Below are positions 59,067-64,000 of a stretch of DNA of 64,000 nucleotides, piece by piece; position 1 is the stretch's first letter, and each line of letters starts with the position of its first letter. This DNA is from Chaunax sp. Z400 (lineage: Eukaryota > Chordata > Actinopteri > Lophiiformes > Chaunacidae): NCBI GenBank assembly GCA_037577475.1, contig CM075185.1, positions 33,292,874-33,356,873 of the forward strand, written 5' to 3'. The position numbers and the translations under genes are program-made. Under the pieces are notes generated by a model. That model was not told the origin of the DNA. It searched no databases and worked only from the letters and a program-made list of their open reading frames with translations.

Positions 59067-59717
59067 TATTGTGGTGGATGGGTTTGAGAGCCCGAATTGT
59101 CCTAGGAAGCTGTGTTGTCCGTGGGCAATTTGCCCCCTGATAGGGTCTCCCATGGCATATTGGTCCTAGGTGACAGGCCAGACTAAAAGCGGTCCGGTGC
59201 GATGTAGATGGGTTGGCAGACAAGCGCGGAGGCCCTGCCGCACCGATCCCCCGCTGCCAAAACTGGCTTTGGGAACATGGAATATCACCACTCTGGCGGG
59301 GAAAGAACCCGAGCTGGTGCATGAGGTTGAGAGATACCGGCTAGACTAGCCGCTGGATATAGTCGGGCTCATCTCAACACATGGCACGGGTTCTGGAGCC
59401 AAGCTCCCCGAGAGGGGTTGTACTCTATTCCAAGCTTGAGTTGCACATGGTGAGAGGCGTCGAGCAGGTGTGGATCTACTCGTAGGCCCCCGGCTCGGTG
59501 CCTGTACGTTGAGGTTTCCCCCAGCCTTCTTGGAGTCCTTGGATGGGGTGTTGCAGGGTGCCCCTACTGGGGACTCCGTAGTTCTTCTGGGGGACTTCAA
59601 CGCTCACGTGGGACTTTATAGTTGTGTCATCAGACCTACGACCATATGTTCTGGACACTCGGGTGAAGAAAGGTTCTGAGCTGACCACCACTCCTTTCCT
59701 ATCTCTCCAGGGTTGGC
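59067..59717 (+). pseudogene. LINE APE-type endonuclease fragment, tail copy 2
   Basis: Same dead fragment as 17335-17985, with LLGDFNAHVG near 59582-59611 and the same stops. Confidence 0.75.
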
Positions 59718-60087
59718 CATCGGTTCTTCAGCAGGCTATACCACTGTCACCTTGTAGGTATCCTCTGCGAACGTCATCAGCCACTGCAACACATACACAG
59801 GAGAACTATAAGAAATACACTTCCTCATGACCTTAAAGCCACAGAAGGGATCCAAATCAAATGCTGATGATTTGAAAGTCAGCTTTTTAACTGACTGTCA
59901 AAGTGTCAACAGTAATCTGAAGTAAATCCATATATGTGGTGGACAGAACCTGTGACAGTGTCCTGAACCATCTTGTCAACCTTTCATCGTTTTCAGAGAT
60001 TAGTTATGATGATAGCTCAGATGTGTCAGAGGGAAAGCAATGAGATTAGAGACAATACTTTAAATTACAGCAAAATAAATGGCCTAC

Positions 60088-60128
60088 CTTCGTTACAGCA
60101 TGTTGATCAATGTTTGGGCTGACACATG
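60088..60128 (-). pseudogene. Truncated kinesin exon h, second copy
   Basis: The last 41 bp of the exon at 18356-18475 (ending PNIDQHAVTK then GTAGGC) remain. The exon is cut by foreign DNA beginning TGTAGGG, so this duplicate kinesin gene is disrupted unless the insertion is spliced out. Confidence 0.85.
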
Positions 60129-61559
60129 TGTAGGGTTAAAAGGGGTTAACGATAATAATTATGATCAAAATGATCATATATTAATTATCGTATTATAAAG
60201 CTATTAATTAATCAGGTAGGGTTATGAAAGAATACCTCGAGGAGCACCACCTTCCTAAAGCTATATCCTTAAGGTCGGAAGGATTCCTTAAGAAAGCTGT
60301 AAATATAACCCAGATTAATTAATTACTAAATAATAGCATTCAATCAGTCTCAAATGAAGGAAGTTAAGTCCTCTATCGCAAGAACTAATGATTCCAGTCA
60401 TCAACACAGAAACTTGGTCTAAGAGAATCTACTTTATTATCAAAGGTAATCTAACACAGCACACAGAACAAACTAAAACTAAATTCAACATAGGATGATA
60501 ACAGAAAGATAGTCAAAATGAGATCGGAGTGAAAGAGAGAGGATAAGACATAACTATAACAGGGTGGATGATAGCGTGGTGATGTGAACCAAACTAAAGG
60601 GGGTCTAAGGGAAGTTTGAAGGGAAACTAAATTAGGTAAATTGTGGATAATAATGCCAGATCAGCTATGACGCTTTCCAAGACACAGAGATTTCGGGTAG
60701 CTTACTTTTCAGCCGGTCTCCGGGGTAGGTACGAAAGCACGCTTTGGCGAGTTATCAGGAGGGGTCACCGACCGGATACTCGCGGAGGATGCTGTTCGAA
60801 GTCTGCCGGATCCTGGTCCCGAATCTCGGATGTTGGAGGGTCGCGTCGTCGCTGGCTGGCGGCTTTGTGAACTTTGGACCTGACGGCCGTGTTCAGCTTG
60901 GCCGTGCTTTGACGGCGTTGAAGCGCGTTAAGCGGTAATACAGCTCGAAGAGGGGCTTAGTGAATTACTCAGGCGTGAGTGATCCACAGGTGAGCTTCCA
61001 ATAATTTAGTTGAAGTGCAGAACTTCAATTCTTAGCTGAAATTGTAGGAGAGGAATGCTATCTAACTGTATGAGCTAAGTCTTAAAGAAAAGGGAAAAGA
61101 AGTCTCTTCTGCTGCGGCAGGAGGGCACGGGCTTATCCACGGAGTCACGGGGATCTCCGCGTTCAGGAGTCAGAATTCATGTCAGGTGGAGGTAGGAGCA
61201 AGCGGAGCAAGAGGTCGAGCGGCTTCGCGCCGTGGCTTTTGAAGCCTCACAGCTGCCGGAAGTAAGGGCGTGTCCTATGTTACTGTAAGATATGCGTTCA
61301 CATCACCAGCTGGCATAGAAACAATAGGCGAGACATCTGAGTCTCTCCACTAGAAGGAGGCATCAAAGCACACATGCAATAAACATGAACTCAAAGGGAC
61401 ACAGGCAGAAAATCATCACTATGTGCTCATCAAATTCAAACAAGAAACATATTACAAAAGTAAAACACACAACGATAAGGAGAACATCAGAAATGATCCA
61501 TTAGAACATGTTGCAGAGTTCAGCTTCCCAGAAATCATGCTTACACAGTCATGAACACA
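60129..61559 (-). mobile_element. LTR-like block at left end of the insertion (reverse orientation)
   Basis: The block begins TGTAGGG and ends GAACACA, the TG...CA pattern. On the minus strand AATAAA lies near 60431-60436 with about 300 bp after it, like R-U5 of a long LTR. A CpG-rich middle (60660-61270) would be U3. Immediately right of 61559 the minus strand reads AAGCAAGAGAAGAAA, a polypurine-tract-like stretch. No target duplication or second LTR is in the window. The alternative is that 60129 is the left terminus of the Ginger-type transposon itself, whose ends are also TGT-like. No retroviral gene is recognised beside it. Confidence 0.4.
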
Positions 61560-61940
61560 TTTCTTCTCTTGCTTCCGTGATGAGAGGAAGAGGAGAAGAG
61601 GCAGGAGGTATGGTGAACATTTTGGCATGGAAGGTTGGTTGGATTGTCAGATTTTTATTGATTCATTGATTCCCAGTTTCTGAACCCATGCAGGGTTTTG
61701 GATCCTGTGGTTTGGAACAGAAAGCAGTCTCATGGTCTCCTGAGTTGCAGGCTGATACCCTGGGGTGTCTCTGGTACTCAGCAAGGGGTCAGGAGGGGTG
61801 AAACCAGGTCCTCTTTGATATGTTAAGGGAAGGCAAATGTTGTGTGGGTACAGACCCCAAGTTGTGATTACGGGTGTTATCTTTATGCGAATTGTGGGGT
61901 TGTAACTCCACAATGGTGAGCAGATGGTTGATCAAAGCGA
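61560..61940. other. Spacer between LTR-like block and transposase
   Basis: No clear plus-strand frame; a stop at 61929-61931 is in frame before the transposase ATG. Minus-strand frames of 79 and 88 codons show no recognisable domain. A 5' exon encoding the missing N-terminal zinc finger was not found. Confidence 0.4.
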
Positions 61941-63041
61941 ATGACCATGTTTGATCATCCAGGCAAGGCGGAACCACAGCTGAAGTCGCAAGGCATGGTG
62001 AGGTGGAGGTCGACTGACCTACCCTCACCCTACAAGGGTCTAGATGATACTAAGGGTTCTGGAGCAAGAAAGTTGAGCAAACGACTGAAAATGCATCATA
62101 GTGGCATAAGTGAAAGAAAGGTGCAGGAAATCTTGAACAAAACTGAGTGGTACCAACTTCAAAATGCAAAGTTTCTGAATAAGCCCCCTTTGATGACCAT
62201 TCAAGCCAAAGAAGTGCAAGATCGACACCAAATTGACCTATTGGACATGGGAAAAATGAAAATTAGTTATGGTCAGGCTTTATACCGTTACATTCTCACA
62301 GTGATGGATGTGTTCAGTCGTTACATGTGGCTGAAACCATTGAAAAGAAAAAGTAGTGTTGAAATCGCCAAAAACCTTAACAAGATTTATCGTGAACATG
62401 GACCACCCAAAGTGTTACAACATGACAAAGGGACTGAGTTTAAAGGGGCAGTGAAAATTCTAATGACATCTCTGCAAGTGAAAATAATTGAAAGTTCAGC
62501 ATATCATCCACAAAGCCAAGGAAAGGTTGAGAGGACACATAGGTGGCTAAGAAAGAAGATCATGTATGATCTGGTGAAATTTCAACGGAACGAAGTTAAC
62601 TGGGTCAAGCACCTACCTGTATATTCAAGAGTGCTAAATGAGGATCTTAAAGAAGTTTTAGGCTGGAGGTCTCCATTTGAAGTATACTATGGAAGAAAAA
62701 GCAACAGCATAAGGCATCCTTTATGCGGTTCTCCATCTTCTGTTCGTAAGGAGTCTGTGAGGAATCAACATTCAACTTTACCATCCTTGAGACATCGAGA
62801 AAAATTTGATACTAAACGAAAAAGGGTGAGAAGAATGGCACGGAAGGCCTCTGAGCACTGTGCTAAACTAATGATCAAGCGTGCATTCAAACAAAACCTA
62901 TCACAACACTACAATGTTAAGGACGCTGTTTTGGTCAGAATGAGGGATGGTGCCCATCGAGTCTCCAAAAAGTATCACGTAAAGGCGTGGTACAATTGTG
63001 AAAAAAAATCGAAAGCTCTCAAAATACAAAGTGAGTTTTAG
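61941..63041 (+). CDS. Ginger1-type DDE integrase-like transposase (N-terminal part, frameshifted)
   Basis: The 366-codon frame holds an rve integrase core. The catalytic residues are Asp99 (HQIDLLDMGK), Asp162 (QHDKGTEF) and Glu197 (YHPQSQGKVERTH), a D-x62-D-x34-E spacing close to the D,D-35-E norm. A preceding segment (SERKVQEILNKTEWYQ) aligns in style with the region before the core in GIN1/KRBA2-like proteins, but no HHCC zinc finger is visible. It ends in a basic region with AVLVRMRDGAHRV, a C-terminal beta-type module. The frame stops at 63039 just after an A8 run (63001-63008). One base less in the run restores a reading frame through KWFFVSDITS into an OTU domain. Integrase followed by an OTU protease is the layout described for Ginger1 cut-and-paste transposons. 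A Gypsy retroelement is less likely, as no RT or RNase H precedes it. Confidence 0.8.
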   Translation: MTMFDHPGKAEPQLKSQGMVRWRSTDLPSPYKGLDDTKGSGARKLSKRLKMHHSGISERKVQEILNKTEWYQLQNAKFLNKPPLMTIQAKEVQDRHQIDLLDMGKMKISYGQALYRYILTVMDVFSRYMWLKPLKRKSSVEIAKNLNKIYREHGPPKVLQHDKGTEFKGAVKILMTSLQVKIIESSAYHPQSQGKVERTHRWLRKKIMYDLVKFQRNEVNWVKHLPVYSRVLNEDLKEVLGWRSPFEVYYGRKSNSIRHPLCGSPSSVRKESVRNQHSTLPSLRHREKFDTKRKRVRRMARKASEHCAKLMIKRAFKQNLSQHYNVKDAVLVRMRDGAHRVSKKYHVKAWYNCEKKSKALKIQSEF

Positions 63042-64000
63042 GGACCCAAAGACCCTCCGACAAACACAAAAATGGTTCTTCGTGTCGGATATAACTAGTG
63101 CTACCCGGCTGCGAAAAAAGACACACTCTAAAAAACCCAAGACAGCACCATCAAAGAGAGGCCTAAACCCACTTTTGTTTCAGTACACACACACAGACAG
63201 ACTAGAGGAATTTATGTCCATGGAGTTAAGCATTCGCTATGACCCTGACCCAGATGGAAATTGTCAGTTTGCAGCCATGGCTGACCAGCTATCCACCCTT
63301 GGAATATTTAGATCACCAGAAAGCTTAAGAGATGAAATTGTCCAAGACCTCAGGAATTATCCATACAATGGAAATGGAACACTCTTGTTCAACTTTGTCG
63401 AGGGCAATGACTGGGATGGATACTTGGAAAGAATGGCCCGAACTGGAACCTATGGTGACCACATTACTTCGCAAAGAGCATCTGAAATTTTCCAGGTCCA
63501 GTTTCTTGTAATTTCCTCTCTGGGAATCAATGCCTCAACTATTGTATCAGAGTCAAACATATATTGTCACAACAATCCAGTGCTAGTACTTGGTCATGTG
63601 GCAGAGGGGCATGGAGAACATTATCTGAGTTTGGAGGGACCAGTCACACCATTTATAGAGCATGTTTTGGATGCTCAAGCAGGACAGTTATATGACAACA
63701 ACACACTTTCACCACTGCAGCCTGCCTCACCAGATGAGTCTGACCCACCTATCCAGCCTGCCTCACCAGATGAGTCTGACCCACCTATCCAGCCTGCCTC
63801 ACCAGATGAGTCTGACCCACCTATCCAGCCTGACTCACCAGATGAGTCTGACCCACCTATCCAGCCTGACTCACCAGATGAGTGTGACCCACCTATCCAG
63901 CCTGATGAGCCTGAGGACCCTGTTCTGACTACACCCCCTGTTCAGCCTGTCCTACCAACTGAAATGTTTCAGTCTATTATCAAAATGACCCTTGAGGATG
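63009..64000 (+). CDS. OTU-type cysteine protease domain of the transposase (runs off window)
   Basis: This frame, +1 relative to the integrase, is open from the A8 run to the window end (at least 330 codons). DPDPDGNCQFAAMADQL (from about 63241) contains the Asp-Gly-Asn-Cys catalytic box of OTU deubiquitinases. GHGEHYLSL (about 63607-63633) supplies the catalytic His. Between them DEIVQDLRNY and GTYGDHITSQRASEIFQV match the usual OTU fold order. Either it is the C-terminal half of one transposase polyprotein broken by a 1-bp indel, or it is expressed by frameshifting. After the domain a Pro/Asp-rich tail starts. The C-terminus lies beyond the window. Confidence 0.8.
63721..63900 (+). repeat. 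36-bp tandem repeat in the tail of the OTU protein (5 units)
   Basis: Units start at 63721, 63757, 63793, 63829 and 63865, each encoding 12 residues of the type PASPDESDPPIQ (PDSPDESDPPIQ in the last two). The acidic, Pro-rich repeat is in frame with the OTU domain. Confidence 0.9.

Larger units (their letters stand above)
52561..60128. repeat. Tail T, copy 2
   Basis: Matches 11846-18396 throughout. The offset grows from 40,715 to 41,732 bp through expansion of the 108-bp minisatellite, the tRNA-like array and (AT)n tracts. It ends abruptly inside kinesin exon h at 60128/60129. Confidence 0.95.

Noticed and set aside
61941..63041. Gypsy or retroviral integrase of an LTR element
   Set aside because: No RT, RNase H or protease domain is next to it, an OTU domain follows in place of retroelement genes, and the neighbouring LTR-like block points the other way. 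Not fully excluded.

Overview
The window looks like repeat-dense nuclear DNA of a ray-finned (teleost) fish. Evidence: small exons with GT/AG borders, a kinesin gene resembling KIF23, relics of fish-type LINEs and a Tc1-like element, abundant microsatellites, and a Gypsy-integrase-related (Ginger-type) transposase. There is no bacterial-style gene organisation, rRNA or CRISPR. No species can be named from the sequence alone.

The dominant feature is nested, very recent duplication. A unit of about 12.4 kb occurs three times: A, cut by the left window edge (1-10670); B (27694-38921); and C (40095-51385). A 1.2 kb junction module S borders the units (starts at 10671, 26517, 38922 and 51386). After A and after C, S is followed by a different 6.5-7.6 kb tail T (11846-18396 and 52561-60128). 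Between T of copy A and the S before B lies 8.1 kb seen once (18397-26516). The two S-T junctions are 40,715 bp apart, so a macro-repeat of about 40.7 kb sits on top of the 12.4 kb tandem. Copies differ mainly in repeat lengths and a few substitutions, and shared variants form a mosaic.

Genes: each unit carries, on the minus strand, a small gene with a 7-residue first exon, a coiled-coil exon and an exon for an SGNH-hydrolase-like domain with all catalytic motifs. It is followed by a Pro/Ser-rich exon cluster. A perfect CRE and a YY1-like site lie about 230 bp upstream of its start codon. The single-copy segment holds eight phase-compatible exons of a KIF23-like kinesin motor (minus, 18356-20133), a frameshifted LINE reverse transcriptase remnant (20264-20938), and the 3' part of a gene from an uncharacterised fish-expanded family (plus, about 22400-25850). 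T holds a 108-bp minisatellite, a tandem and inverted array of tRNA-like 144-bp units, an internal roughly 0.8-1 kb tandem duplication and a LINE endonuclease fragment.

At 60129 the second T copy is broken inside kinesin exon h by an insertion that runs to the window end. It starts with a TGT-type terminus and a 1.4 kb LTR-like block. It then carries a DDE integrase-like transposase (61941-63041) and, after an A8 frameshift, an OTU-type cysteine protease domain with a 36-bp repeat tail (to 64000). This combination of integrase and OTU protease matches the Ginger1 class of cut-and-paste DNA transposons and is the most distinctive single system in the window.
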